From JANNVK01 sp031414415 (GTDB taxonomy: Bacteria > Acidobacteriota > Blastocatellia > Pyrinomonadales > Pyrinomonadaceae), in NCBI GenBank assembly GCA_031414415.1, contig JANNVK010000233.1:1-64000 (forward strand): a stretch of DNA of 64,000 bases, in the 5' to 3' direction. The notes under the pieces were generated by a model, which worked only from the letters and a program-made list of their open reading frames with translations, made no database searches and was not told the DNA's origin. Both the position numbers and the translations under genes were made by a program. Positions 23,539 to 33,250 of the stretch are shown in pieces. Each line of letters starts with the position of its first letter. Within the stretch, counting starts at the first letter, position 1.

Positions 23539-24867
23539 ATGCAAAAAACACCACCAACTATAAAGCCAAGTTTAATTGGCGGGCATTTTAATCAATTTCG
23601 CAAAAATCGCACTGATTTTTTAAGAAAACTTGCGAATCTTGGTGACGTTTCCTCGTTTCGGCTGGGAAATCAGCAAGCATATTTAGTGAATCATCCTGAT
23701 TTAGTTCGCGATGTTTTGGTTGTAAATGCTCATAAATTTGTTAAAGGTATTGCATTGCAAAGAGCAAAAGTGTTGCTTGGCGAAGGTTTGTTGACGAGCG
23801 AAAAAGAGTTTCATTTAAGACAAAGAAGACTCGCACAACCGGCATTTCATCGAACGAGAATTAATGCGTATGCAAATTCGATGATTGAATATGCAGAGAA
23901 AATGTCTAGTGATTGGGTGGATGGCGATGAACGTGATTTATCAAAAGAAATGATGCGTTTAACGCTCTGGATTGTCGGCAAAACTTTGTTTAGTGCAGAT
24001 GTTGAGTCCGACGCGGAAGATGTCGGTGAAGTGCTCACAGTTCTCGTCGAATCTTTCGATTTAATGATGTTACCTTTTGCAGAATACTTCGAAAAATTGC
24101 CAATTCCATCAATGCGACGTTTAAAAAAATCACGTGAGAAATTAGATGAAATAATTTTCGGTTTTATTGAAGAACGCAGAAAATCTGCCGTCGATAAAGG
24201 CGATTTGCTATCAATGTTGTTGCTTTCGGAAGACGAAGACGGCTCACAAATGACTGATAAACAAGTTCGCGATGAATGTTTGACGATTTTTCTCGCAGGT
24301 CACGAAACTACGGCAAACGCACTCACTTGGACATGGATGTTGCTCGCACAAAATCCGGAAATTGAAGCGAAATTTCACGCTGAATTAGACGAGTTTATCG
24401 GCAATCGAACTCCAACGCCTGAAGATTATCCAAATTTAAAATTCACAGAACAGATTTTTGCTGAAGCAATGCGATTGTATCCGCCGGCTTGGGTTCTTGG
24501 GCGAATGACCTCCGAAGAACATCAATTTAACGAGTTCAAAATAGAGAAAAATTCGCTAGTTTTGATGTCAATGTATGTTCTGCAACGAGATTCGCGGTTT
24601 TGGGAAGACGCTGAAACTTTTAATCCGAGCCGCTGGGAGACTCAAAGTGTCAAAGAAGCTGGAAATAAGTTTATTTATTTTCCATTTGGCGGCGGAGTTC
24701 GTAGGTGTATCGGCGAACAATTTGCCTGGATGGAAGGCGTTTTATTGTTAGCGACTTTAGGAAAAAATTGGAAACTAAAACTTGTCGAAAATCAAAAAAT
24801 TGAAATTCAGCCGCTGATTACTTTGCGTCCAAAATTTGGGTTAAAAATGAAGTTTGAGAAAAGATAA
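23539..24867 (+). CDS. Cytochrome P450
   Basis: 442 residues, soluble type. I-helix LAGHETTANALTW (oxygen activation), ExxR in EAMRLYPPAW, and the haem loop FPFGGGVRRCIGEQFA with Cys390 as the iron ligand. The family resembles CYP102-like fatty-acid or terpenoid hydroxylases, but the substrate cannot be told. The start abuts a 9-bp repeat array with no ribosome site. It is followed by a small membrane protein and a UGT-type glycosyltransferase, so hydroxylation then glycosylation of one lipid is plausible. No dedicated ferredoxin is nearby. Confidence 0.95.
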   Translation: MQKTPPTIKPSLIGGHFNQFRKNRTDFLRKLANLGDVSSFRLGNQQAYLVNHPDLVRDVLVVNAHKFVKGIALQRAKVLLGEGLLTSEKEFHLRQRRLAQPAFHRTRINAYANSMIEYAEKMSSDWVDGDERDLSKEMMRLTLWIVGKTLFSADVESDAEDVGEVLTVLVESFDLMMLPFAEYFEKLPIPSMRRLKKSREKLDEIIFGFIEERRKSAVDKGDLLSMLLLSEDEDGSQMTDKQVRDECLTIFLAGHETTANALTWTWMLLAQNPEIEAKFHAELDEFIGNRTPTPEDYPNLKFTEQIFAEAMRLYPPAWVLGRMTSEEHQFNEFKIEKNSLVLMSMYVLQRDSRFWEDAETFNPSRWETQSVKEAGNKFIYFPFGGGVRRCIGEQFAWMEGVLLLATLGKNWKLKLVENQKIEIQPLITLRPKFGLKMKFEKR

Positions 24868-24910
24868 AAGTGTTTTTGAATATTGATAAGTTGTTTAGTA
24901 TAAATGTCTT

Positions 24911-25087
24911 ATGGTTTTAGCTTTGCGAATTTTTATTGGAGTATTTTTGGCAATTGCCGGATATTTTTATTGGGATCAAAACCGTGATGGAGTTTTTATT
25001 TCAGTTGTTTTGGCGGCAGTTTGTTTCTTTTTGAGTATGAGATTTCAGATAAAAGAGCGTTTGAATCGAGAGGAGAAAGATAATTGA
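24911..25087 (+). CDS. Small membrane protein, 58 residues
   Basis: Two hydrophobic segments (LALRIFIGVFLAIAGYFYW; VFISVVLAAVCFFLSM) joined by DQNRDG, then a charged tail KERLNREEKDN. Its stop TGA overlaps the TTG start of the glycosyltransferase, so translation is likely coupled. Not recognised, and short enough to be missed by standard gene callers. Confidence 0.6.
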   Translation: MVLALRIFIGVFLAIAGYFYWDQNRDGVFISVVLAAVCFFLSMRFQIKERLNREEKDN

Positions 25088-26337
25088 AACGAATTGTGAT
25101 TTCAACTTTTGGTTCACTTGGCGATGTGCATCCGAAAATTGCTTTAGGTTTAGAACTCCGAAAACGTGGCTACGGAGTTGTTTTTAACGTGATGGAAGCC
25201 TTTCGCGAGAAGTTTCAAACGCTTGGATTTGAAATTTCGCCGCTTCGTCCAAATCTAAATCCTGAAGACAGAGAATTAGCTCGGCGTTTGATGGACATAA
25301 AAACCGGCTCGGAATTAATGTTTAAAGAAATTTTGATTCCAAATCTGCAAGCAATGTATGAGGATTTGACGCAAGCTGTTGCGAATGCTGATCTTTTAAT
25401 TACCGGAGAAGTTGTATTACCGGCAAAATCAGTTGTTGAAAAAACAGGAATTAAATGGGTTTCAACCTCGCTGGCTCCAATTTCGTTTCTTTCAACAGAC
25501 GATCCGTGTGTTTATCCGACAGCCGAAATACTTGAAAATTTTCGCTTTATGCCGAAATTTTTTCACGAATTTATTCTTTATACCGCAAAAAAAACACTCG
25601 TAAATTGGTTTGAACCTTATCGAAAATTTCGACGTGAACTTGGTTTAGACGAAAATCACGATCCGATGTTTGGCGATAAATATTCTAAAACATTGCATTT
25701 GGCGATGTTTTCAAAAGCCCTGGCAAAACCGCAACCTGATTGGGCGAGATCGCTCCAAACCGGGTTTTGTTTTTACGATGGACAACAAGATTTTGGAAAT
25801 ATGCCCGAAGATTTGGTCAAGTTTTTAGATGTTGATGAGCCGCCGATTGTTTTCACTCTCGGAAGTGCCGCGGTAATGGATGCAAGAGATTTTTATGAGC
25901 AAAGTATTGCTGCCGCGAAACTTGTAAACAAAAGAGCTGTAATGTTTTATGGCATTTTCAATGAACCGCCAAAAGGTCTGGATAAAGACCGTGTCGGGTT
26001 TGATTACGCCCCATATTCGCAGATTTTTCCGAGAGCTTGTGCGGTCGTTCACCAAGGCGGAGTTGGCACAACATCGCAAGTTTTGCGTGCCGGAATTCCT
26101 TCAATTATTATGCCTTACTCACACGATCAGCCTGATAATGCGGCGAGATGCAAGCGTTTAGGTTTGAGTGAAACTATCAATCGGAACAAATATAATGCAG
26201 AAAATGTTGCAAAACTTCTTAATAAAATTTTGTCGGATTCAAATTACATTCAGCGTGCAAAAGAAGCGAAAAGAATTGTTAATTCTGAAAACGGCACTCA
26301 AATTGCGTGTGATGCGATTGAAATATTATTAAAATAG
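25084..26337 (+). CDS. UGT-type glycosyltransferase (GT1)
   Basis: 417 residues with GT-B fold. N-terminal ISTFGSLGDVHPKIALGLELRKRGY is the start of sterol/macrolide glucosyltransferases, and the C-terminal donor site is VHQGGVGTTSQVLRAGIPSIIMPYSHDQPDNA. It transfers a sugar from an NDP-sugar to a small hydrophobic acceptor. A TTG start with GAGGAGAAAG upstream overlaps the preceding small gene. The P450 upstream may make the acceptor hydroxyl. Confidence 0.9.
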   Translation: MKRIVISTFGSLGDVHPKIALGLELRKRGYGVVFNVMEAFREKFQTLGFEISPLRPNLNPEDRELARRLMDIKTGSELMFKEILIPNLQAMYEDLTQAVANADLLITGEVVLPAKSVVEKTGIKWVSTSLAPISFLSTDDPCVYPTAEILENFRFMPKFFHEFILYTAKKTLVNWFEPYRKFRRELGLDENHDPMFGDKYSKTLHLAMFSKALAKPQPDWARSLQTGFCFYDGQQDFGNMPEDLVKFLDVDEPPIVFTLGSAAVMDARDFYEQSIAAAKLVNKRAVMFYGIFNEPPKGLDKDRVGFDYAPYSQIFPRACAVVHQGGVGTTSQVLRAGIPSIIMPYSHDQPDNAARCKRLGLSETINRNKYNAENVAKLLNKILSDSNYIQRAKEAKRIVNSENGTQIACDAIEILLK

Positions 26338-26395
26338 GAACCAAAACACATAGTTTTAAGATGTCTTGATTCCTATATTTTAAAATTCGAATTTG

Positions 26396-26912
26396 TTATT
26401 CACTTTTACTTGATTTTTTAGCTTCATCATCTTGATAGACAATTTTCTTACCTGAACGAGCTTCAACAACCGCTAAAGTAGTGCGAATAACATCTTTCCC
26501 GATTTCATAAACAGCGGCTTGCTCTTTACCTTCCGAGTCTTTGTAGCCAATAGTTATGAAATGTTTTCGTTTCTTAGAAAATAATAAAAATAGACCAATT
26601 GGTGCAATTAGAATTGCGGTCGCAATTGCTGCTCCAACTCGCCGTCCAGCTTTTTGCCCATATTCAATATCAATAATTTGATCGTAAGGAATAGCATAAA
26701 CGCCTTCTGTTTTATTGTAACTGTGTTCAAATTTTAACTCTTTCTCATCACTCGTATTTAAGACACCTTCAACAGACTTTTTAGCACCTGGAAATAGTTT
26801 TTCTTTCATTGTTCCGCCTTGATAAGCGGCACCTTTTGAATCAATACCAGCAAATGCGATGACATTGAAAAGCAGACAACTGAGGACAACCGAAGTAATT
26901 AATTTTTTTCAT
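26396..26912 (-). pseudogene. Exported hypothetical protein gene with a 1-base frameshift in a poly-A tract
   Basis: The longest open frame begins at ATG 26809, but a better start is ATG 26912, with AAAGG eight bases upstream. From there, removing one A of the seven-A run (26903-26909) gives a signal peptide (MKKLITSVVLSCLLFNVIAFAG) that reads straight through DSKGAAYQGG into KEKLFPGAKKSVEG. The region is 517 bp, i.e. 3n+1. The body has a YDQIIDIEYGQKAGRR strand and a glycine/alanine hydrophobic segment (AAIATAILIAPIGLFLLF). It could be a sequencing error, phase variation or a real break; without the signal peptide the 137-residue product would stay in the cytoplasm. Confidence 0.75.
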
Positions 26913-27115
26913 TTTATTTTCCTTTAAATTGAGATTTAGGTGTGAAGGCTATCATAGATTTTAAACTACAACAAACATTTTCTTTAGTAGTCTATTAAAA
27001 TGTGTAATAATTACTTTTATTTTTTAGCTGATTGGAATAGTTTTCAAATAATCTAGTAAAAAAATCTCATGAGGAAAGTAGTTTTAATTCTCAAAAAAAA
27101 CATTTAAAAAAAATT

Positions 27116-27751
27116 GTGGAAAACTTAAAACATCTTTTAGATAATAACCAGAAATGGTCGGCAAATGTTCGAGAAAAGCGTCCGACTTTTTTCGCGGATT
27201 TGGCTCAGCAACAAGCTCCGGAATATGTCTGGATTGGTTGCTCTGATAGTCGCGTGTCGGCGAGTAACATCGTCGGTTTGCTTCCGGGCGAGATTTTCGT
27301 TCATCGAAATCTCGCAAATTTGGTGATTCATACTGATATGAATTGTCTTTCGGTACTCCAATTTGCGGTTGAAGTTTTAAAAGTTAAGCATATAATTGTT
27401 TGCGGACATTATGGTTGCGGCGGCGTGCAAGCTGCGTTGGAAGAAAAACGACTTGGTTTGATTGATAATTGGCTGCGGCATATTCAAGACACAGCTAATC
27501 TTTACGAAGATTCTTTATCAAAAATTGATAAGCACGAAGAAAAGATAGACAAACTTTGTGAGCTAAATGTCGTCGAACAAGTGTTGAATGTTGGTGAAAC
27601 TTCAATTGTCCGTGACGCTTGGGAACGCGGGCAAACGCTGACAGTTCACGGTTGGATTTACGCTTTAAAAGATGGCATTATTCACGACTTAGACGTTTGT
27701 TTAGAAAATACATCAGATATGAAAAATCTTCGTCGGAGATTTTTAAATTAA
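27116..27751 (+). CDS. can: Beta-class carbonic anhydrase
   Basis: 211 residues. Zinc ligands Cys42, His98 and Cys101, with Asp44 in CSDSR, and HYGCGGV. It interconverts CO2 and bicarbonate. The start is GTG 27116; the frame begins MENLKHLLDNNQKWS as in the family. The next gene starts 3 bp after the stop, so the two may be co-transcribed. Confidence 0.96.
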   Translation: MENLKHLLDNNQKWSANVREKRPTFFADLAQQQAPEYVWIGCSDSRVSASNIVGLLPGEIFVHRNLANLVIHTDMNCLSVLQFAVEVLKVKHIIVCGHYGCGGVQAALEEKRLGLIDNWLRHIQDTANLYEDSLSKIDKHEEKIDKLCELNVVEQVLNVGETSIVRDAWERGQTLTVHGWIYALKDGIIHDLDVCLENTSDMKNLRRRFLN

Positions 27752-27754
27752 TTT

Positions 27755-29698
27755 ATGCGAATTACAAAATTATTTTTATTGCTTGCACTTTTAATTATTA
27801 GTGCTAACTCGTTTGTTTTTGGACAAATGGCACGCAAACCATCGCCGACTCGCGAGCCGAAAGGTGCGATGGATAAAAAGCCGGATTCGAAAAAGAATTC
27901 ACTTTTGAAAATCAATTCGCTCAAAGAATTTCAGACAATTGGGCGAACTTATCATCAAGGAACGCCTTACGCGATGTTGCACACGATGTTTGTGATAGAT
28001 CGCAAAGCGAAAGATAAATTATATTTTGTAAACTCGCAAAGATTTCGTTTTCACAAGGATTTTTTGCTCGCAACCGGACTTGCACCGCTTGGAACTGATG
28101 TCAACAAAGGTGTCTATTATGATGAAAAACGGAGATTTATTGTCGGGACAATTGCTTGGCAAACAACCGTGGATAAATGGACTTGGGAACTTTGGGAAGG
28201 TGATTTAGCCAACGGCGATCACATAAAAATTGCAAATTCCGCAATCAATGGTTTGTTTTTTGAGTCGGTAAATTATAAACCAAACTCAATTCGTCAGGAA
28301 GATGCTTCGGCAAATCTTGGAATTAAACGAGTTACGCAAGATGAGATTAATAAAAACCTTGAATATCTCGCTTTGAACACCGGAAAAGCCGTTGGTCGGA
28401 TTCACATTATTGACAAGCTCGACGATACTGTTGAAATTGGCGACAACGAAATATTGATTTTAAAAGAACTTCCGCTAAGTTTGCCGCCGGTTCGTGGCGT
28501 AATTGTCGCCAAACCTTCATCGCCACTTTCGCATATCAATATTTTAGCGAAAGGTTGGAATATTCCTAATGTTTATATCAAAGACGCAGATAAACTTTTT
28601 AAAGAATTTGACACTCGTTGGGTTTCGCTTGATGCAGATTTGACAAAATATCAAATAAAACCAGCGACAAAAGAGGTTTTAGATACAAATCCATCAATTT
28701 TACCACGTGAAGCACCGGCAAATTTAGAAGTAAGAAAAATCGCAGGTTTACAAGAAATGCGAAAAAAAGACAGCATAATTTACGGTTCAAAATCGGCAAA
28801 TCTTGGCGAAATGCTTAATGTAAAAATAGCAAATGTCATTGTTCCTGACGGATTTACCGTGCCTTTTTATTGGAATGATAAATTTATGAAAGACAACGGG
28901 TTTGACAAAATTATTGAAGAAAACCTTGATAATAATGATTTTGTGCATAACCCGAGAGTTCGCAAACAAAAATTAGAAGAATTACGAAATAAGATTCAAA
29001 CCGGAACCTTTGACGAAAGTTTGAAGAAAGAAATCATCGAAAAATGGAAAACACAACTTGGCGGAAAAGGCGTTTTTGTTCGCAGTTCTTCAAACTCTGA
29101 AGATTTACCAAACTTTTCAGGTGCCGGACTTTATAAATCGGTCGCAAATGTAAAAGATGAAGAAAAATTGATTGAAGCCGTAAAAACAGTCTGGGCATCG
29201 CTGTGGAGATCTGAGGCTTACGAAGCAAGAGTTCGCAATTATGTCGATCAGCAGACGGTTTTTATGTCTGCGTTAATTCAGATTGGAATTGATATGGATC
29301 GCGGCGGTGTAATGATTTCGAAAGATCCATTTGATGACGAAAATAAAAACTCGGTTTATATTAGTGCAGTTTGCGGACACAACTCGCAAATACCTGATAA
29401 CAAAGGAATTCCTGAGCAAGTTTTGTTTAATCCGCGATCTAACTCGGTGATTTTAATGACTCTTTCACAACAAGAAAATTCTCTATCATTTGACGAAAAC
29501 GGCGATTTAAAAGAATCTCGCGATAAATGTGCAAACAAAGAAGGGCGAGTTTTAAACGATTTTCAAACCAGAAGTTTGGCGAGAATTGCTTTGAACATTC
29601 GCAGAGTTTTTGGTGATAAAAAAGAACAAGACATCGAATGGGGAATAATAAAAGGTCAAATTTACGTTGTGCAAGCTCGACCTTATATTGAACGCTAA
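27755..29698 (+). CDS. Exported dikinase-like protein (glucan water dikinase / PEP synthase type)
   Basis: 647 residues with a signal peptide (RITKLFLLLALLIISANSFVFGQ). A phosphohistidine swivel domain with SSPLSHINILAKGWNIPNVYI (His260) precedes an ATP-grasp domain that opens with YGSKSANLGEML and contains FVRSSSNSEDLPNFSGAG and VWASLWRSEAYEARV. Swivel first, ATP-grasp last is the order in plant glucan water dikinase, reversed from PEP synthase and PPDK. No PEP-binding barrel is present. Such enzymes move the beta-phosphate of ATP to His and then to a substrate. Export is odd because the periplasm lacks ATP, so it may have a binding or other role. Confidence 0.8.
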   Translation: MRITKLFLLLALLIISANSFVFGQMARKPSPTREPKGAMDKKPDSKKNSLLKINSLKEFQTIGRTYHQGTPYAMLHTMFVIDRKAKDKLYFVNSQRFRFHKDFLLATGLAPLGTDVNKGVYYDEKRRFIVGTIAWQTTVDKWTWELWEGDLANGDHIKIANSAINGLFFESVNYKPNSIRQEDASANLGIKRVTQDEINKNLEYLALNTGKAVGRIHIIDKLDDTVEIGDNEILILKELPLSLPPVRGVIVAKPSSPLSHINILAKGWNIPNVYIKDADKLFKEFDTRWVSLDADLTKYQIKPATKEVLDTNPSILPREAPANLEVRKIAGLQEMRKKDSIIYGSKSANLGEMLNVKIANVIVPDGFTVPFYWNDKFMKDNGFDKIIEENLDNNDFVHNPRVRKQKLEELRNKIQTGTFDESLKKEIIEKWKTQLGGKGVFVRSSSNSEDLPNFSGAGLYKSVANVKDEEKLIEAVKTVWASLWRSEAYEARVRNYVDQQTVFMSALIQIGIDMDRGGVMISKDPFDDENKNSVYISAVCGHNSQIPDNKGIPEQVLFNPRSNSVILMTLSQQENSLSFDENGDLKESRDKCANKEGRVLNDFQTRSLARIALNIRRVFGDKKEQDIEWGIIKGQIYVVQARPYIER

Positions 29699-29701
29699 CT
29701 T

Positions 29702-30526
29702 TTAAACTTCAAGTGCTGAAATCTGCGAAATGCGTTCAGTTATTGTGTTTAACTCAGCAAATCCGGGCAAATTATGAAGTTTTTGAGTGATATTTTTGTC
29801 GATCCAAGCCAAACCTTCTTTGTCGCCAAAAAGAGTTTTTATTGTGTAGTTTGAATCTTCCGTCGCTTTTGCACCTTGCCCAACTGGAGCCCAAAACTTG
29901 CTAATGACAAATCTAGCAAGTTTTTGTGCAAATTCAGATTTCTGCAATTCAAGTCGGGCAATGTGCCAATAAAATTGCGTATGAGCAGATTCTTCACGCA
30001 TAATTCCGCGTAATATTTGAGTCAAAACTGGATGATCTGCGAGTTTTATCAATCTTCGATAACCTTGCAACGTGCACATTTCGTTAATCGCACCAAACGT
30101 CATATGAACGCCCGTAAACTTTCTGCCGATGCAATTTGTGAGCATTGTCGAGACATATGCATTGGCTTTATAACTCCAAGAAACTTCATTTTTCATCTCA
30201 TTTTGCCACGTGTTGCTCGTTTCTATTCCGGCTTCGTTGAGAAAACGATTGATAAGTTCGCCGTGAACCAATTCTTCAGTTCCCCACCGATCCATAAATT
30301 TGCTGATAATTTTATCTTTGCCTGTTGGAGTCCGCATCAATTCTTGATGATACATTTCGGTAAGAGTTTCAACATCACGCATATAAATCAAGACCGGAAT
30401 GAAGTTTTTATCGAGTGGAAATCGTTTAACATCTTCCCACGCAATGGTTTCCATAAAGTCTTTCGTAATGGTTTGCGGTTGTTTTTCATACCAATTAAGG
30501 ACATCTAAGTTTGTTTCGAAGCTCAT
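29702..30526 (-). CDS. Acyl-ACP desaturase-like diiron protein
   Basis: 274 residues (an alternative ATG at 30544 adds six). Ferritin-like four-helix fold with the diiron ligands in WGTEELVHGELI and REESAHTQFYW (two ExxH pairs). This is the family of soluble stearoyl-ACP and mycobacterial DesA desaturases, which put a double bond into an acyl chain with O2 and ferredoxin. It is convergent with the dikinase-like gene and leaves only 3 bp between stops. Confidence 0.85.
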   Translation of the reverse strand: MSFETNLDVLNWYEKQPQTITKDFMETIAWEDVKRFPLDKNFIPVLIYMRDVETLTEMYHQELMRTPTGKDKIISKFMDRWGTEELVHGELINRFLNEAGIETSNTWQNEMKNEVSWSYKANAYVSTMLTNCIGRKFTGVHMTFGAINEMCTLQGYRRLIKLADHPVLTQILRGIMREESAHTQFYWHIARLELQKSEFAQKLARFVISKFWAPVGQGAKATEDSNYTIKTLFGDKEGLAWIDKNITQKLHNLPGFAELNTITERISQISALEV

Positions 30527-30663
30527 ATTTTTTCTCTTGACCATTTACTTCAGTCAAAAGATATACGCCTTAAACTTAAATACCGGATTTTATTAAATGT
30601 TTTGAGAATCAATCAATACTTGCTAACCGTGTATTTTCAAGCTATTTGTGGCACAATTATTCT

Positions 30664-31197
30664 ATGAATAAGACAAGTATTTTATGTTTTGCACTTTTAA
30701 TTTTTATAGCAACTTTTTTAGGTTGTAACAATTCGCAACCAGCTGTTTCAAATCAAAAAGCTATTCCTGCTGAGAAAAAAACTGAACAATCTGTCGCGAG
30801 TCATACAACCGAAAACCCGACTCCGCCAATCGCCAGTAATTCAAATTCAACAACTTCAAATTCTGCACAAACAGCCGGAAATTCTCCGATGGCAAAAGCA
30901 GTTGATGTTGCTGATATGACTAAAAGCATTGAAAAAGCCGAGACCGAATTTAAGAAAAACGCCAAAGATGAAAACGCAAAAAAAGCACTTTCAGATGCTT
31001 ATTTTGTGAGAGCCTTTGCCTTAACCGAAGCAGCACAATATCGTGCGGCACTCGGAGATTTTCGTAAAGGTTTAAAATTAGATACGGGCAATAAAGAAGC
31101 CAAAGATATGCACGATCAGATACTTACAATATTTAAAAGCATCGGACGCGAGCCGCCAAAAGAAGGCGATGAGCCACAACCAATGCCAATTAAATAA
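30664..31197 (+). CDS. Lipoprotein with a TPR-like C-terminal domain
   Basis: 177 residues from ATG 30664. Lipoprotein signal with lipobox FLGC (Cys at ~residue 21), a Ser/Thr/Asn-rich linker (~25-85) and a helical C-terminal part (KNAKDENAKKALSDAYFVRAFALTEAAQYRAALGDFRKGLKLD) that reads as one or two tetratricopeptide repeats. Probably a periplasmic scaffold. Not a recognised named protein. Confidence 0.75.
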   Translation: MNKTSILCFALLIFIATFLGCNNSQPAVSNQKAIPAEKKTEQSVASHTTENPTPPIASNSNSTTSNSAQTAGNSPMAKAVDVADMTKSIEKAETEFKKNAKDENAKKALSDAYFVRAFALTEAAQYRAALGDFRKGLKLDTGNKEAKDMHDQILTIFKSIGREPPKEGDEPQPMPIK

Positions 31198-31315
31198 TTT
31201 TTTTTCTGATATTTAGCAATTTGTTAAGCGAAATTAACTTTTTGCTTGCAGAAATTATATTTAGATTTTTTGAAAAATCAGACCAAATTTAAATTCGGAG
31301 TTTTAAAAACAACTT

Positions 31316-31879
31316 ATGGCACTTTCAGCAACTAATATTCGCAAGGGAATGACAATTATTTTTGAAGGAACACCTTGCAAAGTAATGGATTTTCATCATC
31401 ACACGCCCGGAAATTTGCGTGCAATGGTTCAAACTCGTTTGCGAAATCTTAAAACCGGAAACTCATTTGAGCATCGTTTTCGTTCAAACGACACTATTGA
31501 TAAAGCCGTTCTCGAAAATCATAAAATGGAATATCTTTATTCTGATGGCGAAATGCACAATTTTATGAACACCGAAAACTATGAACAAGTTGCCTTGAGC
31601 GAAGAAGATTTAGGCGATGCCGCACAATGGTTGATGGCTGGATTAGTTATTGATATTGAGTTTTACGATGGTTCGCCGATTGGTATTGAGCTTCCGGCTT
31701 CAATGGAATTGACCGTTGTTGAAACTGACCCAATCTTGAAAAGTGCAACTGTTTCAAACTCTAATAAACCTGCAAAATTGGAAAACGGTGTTTCAATTTC
31801 TGTGCCGCCATTTATTGTCGAAGGCGAAAAAATTAAGGTTAATCCAACCGAAGCAAAATATCTGGAAAGAGTTAAGTAA
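31316..31879 (+). CDS. efp: Elongation factor P
   Basis: 187 residues, three OB-like domains. It relieves ribosome stalling at proline runs. The tip loop, where E. coli has PGK34G, reads HHTPGNLRAM with Asn33 in the modified-lysine position. This places it in a lineage of EF-P with Asn at the tip, which cannot carry beta-lysyl or rhamnosyl groups on that residue. All other family blocks (SNDTIDKAVLEN; YLYSDGEMHNFMN; LPASMELTVVETDP) are conserved. Confidence 0.97.
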   Translation: MALSATNIRKGMTIIFEGTPCKVMDFHHHTPGNLRAMVQTRLRNLKTGNSFEHRFRSNDTIDKAVLENHKMEYLYSDGEMHNFMNTENYEQVALSEEDLGDAAQWLMAGLVIDIEFYDGSPIGIELPASMELTVVETDPILKSATVSNSNKPAKLENGVSISVPPFIVEGEKIKVNPTEAKYLERVK

Positions 31880-31944
31880 TTATTTTCTTATTCTTGAGTT
31901 ATAATGCTAGACGAAATAATAACTTGAGCTTAGCTGGCTAAATA

Positions 31945-33246
31945 ATGTTTTTCGTTTACAGTCTAATTTACACAATCAGTTTTATACTTATGCTCCCGTT
32001 TTTTTTATTAAAAAGCGGGAAGTATTTTTCTGGTTTTCGACAACGATTTGGGAGCTTGCCCGAATTGCCCGAATCAGACAAAAAAACGTTGTGGTTGCAT
32101 TGCGTATCTGTTGGTGAGACGAATGCTGCTCGTCCGTTAGTCGAAAAACTTCTCGAACATTTTCCTGATTATCGCCTTGTTATTTCAAACACCACAAAAA
32201 CCGGACATCAACTTGCGACTCGTATTTTTGCCGAAAAAACGGATTTAGTATTCTATTTTCCATTTGACTGGAAATTTACCGTTCGGCGTGCACTAAAAAA
32301 AATTAATCCTGATGTTGTTTTATTGATGGAAACCGAATTGTGGTTTAATTTTATCCGCGAAGCTCATAAAGGCGGTGCCAAAGTTGCGATTGTTAATGGT
32401 CGAATTTCAGAAAAATCATTTAAACGATATTCAATAATCACAAATGCAATGCGTTGGGTTTTGCACTATGTTGATTTAGCGTTGGTGCAAACTCAAATAG
32501 ATGCACGACGTTTTAGCGATTTAGGTTTGCGGCGAACAAAAATTAAAATAATCGGAAGTTTGAAGTTTGATCAAGACCGCGATGCGTCAGAAAGTGCTTT
32601 AACACAACAACTTACAGAAAGATTTGCTGTTTCAGAAGACGCTCCAATAATTCTTGCAGCTAGCACACATTCGCCCGAAGAAAAATGGATTTTAGCAGCT
32701 TTTAAAGAAGTTTATAAATCAGCTGATGGAAAATTGCCTCGATTAATGATTGCTCCGCGGCATCCTGAAAGATTTGAGGAAGTTAAACAAATCATCAAAA
32801 ACTCCGGTTTTGACTGGGCAACACGGAGCGAAACGCCGTCTGCACGTGACAAAGCCGCTGAAGTTATTTTACTTGATACGATTGGCGAACTTCGTGCGAC
32901 ATTTCCGCTTGCTTCGATTGTTTTTGTTGGTGGAAGTTTGATAAAACACGGCGGTCAAAACATTCTCGAACCTGCATCTGCAAAAAAAGCAATTATTACC
33001 GGATTTTACACAATGAATTTTGAAGAAATTGTTAGTGATTTTATCGCTCGAGAAGCAATTATTCAGATACCAAAACTTTCAGAAAACGAAATTGTTCCAA
33101 AGCTGACTGAGGTTTTTTTGGAACTCTTGAAAGATGACAAACATCGACTCAAACTTGCTGAAAATGCTGCAACCGTGATGCGTGTCAGCCGTGGCTCGAC
33201 AGATCGGACAATTGATAGCTTGAAAGAGCTTTTTTACCATAAATAA
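31945..33246 (+). CDS. waaA: 3-deoxy-D-manno-octulosonic acid transferase (KdtA/WaaA)
   Basis: 433 residues. N-terminal membrane anchor (FVYSLIYTISFILMLPFFLL), then a GT-B fold with LHCVSVGETNAA, LMETELWFNFIREA and LASTHSPEEK-like and GGSLIKHGGQNILEP signatures. It adds Kdo to lipid A precursor, so the organism makes LPS. The stop is 4 bp before lpxK, and the two form an operon. Confidence 0.95.
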   Translation: MFFVYSLIYTISFILMLPFFLLKSGKYFSGFRQRFGSLPELPESDKKTLWLHCVSVGETNAARPLVEKLLEHFPDYRLVISNTTKTGHQLATRIFAEKTDLVFYFPFDWKFTVRRALKKINPDVVLLMETELWFNFIREAHKGGAKVAIVNGRISEKSFKRYSIITNAMRWVLHYVDLALVQTQIDARRFSDLGLRRTKIKIIGSLKFDQDRDASESALTQQLTERFAVSEDAPIILAASTHSPEEKWILAAFKEVYKSADGKLPRLMIAPRHPERFEEVKQIIKNSGFDWATRSETPSARDKAAEVILLDTIGELRATFPLASIVFVGGSLIKHGGQNILEPASAKKAIITGFYTMNFEEIVSDFIAREAIIQIPKLSENEIVPKLTEVFLELLKDDKHRLKLAENAATVMRVSRGSTDRTIDSLKELFYHK

Positions 33247-33250
33247 CCAG

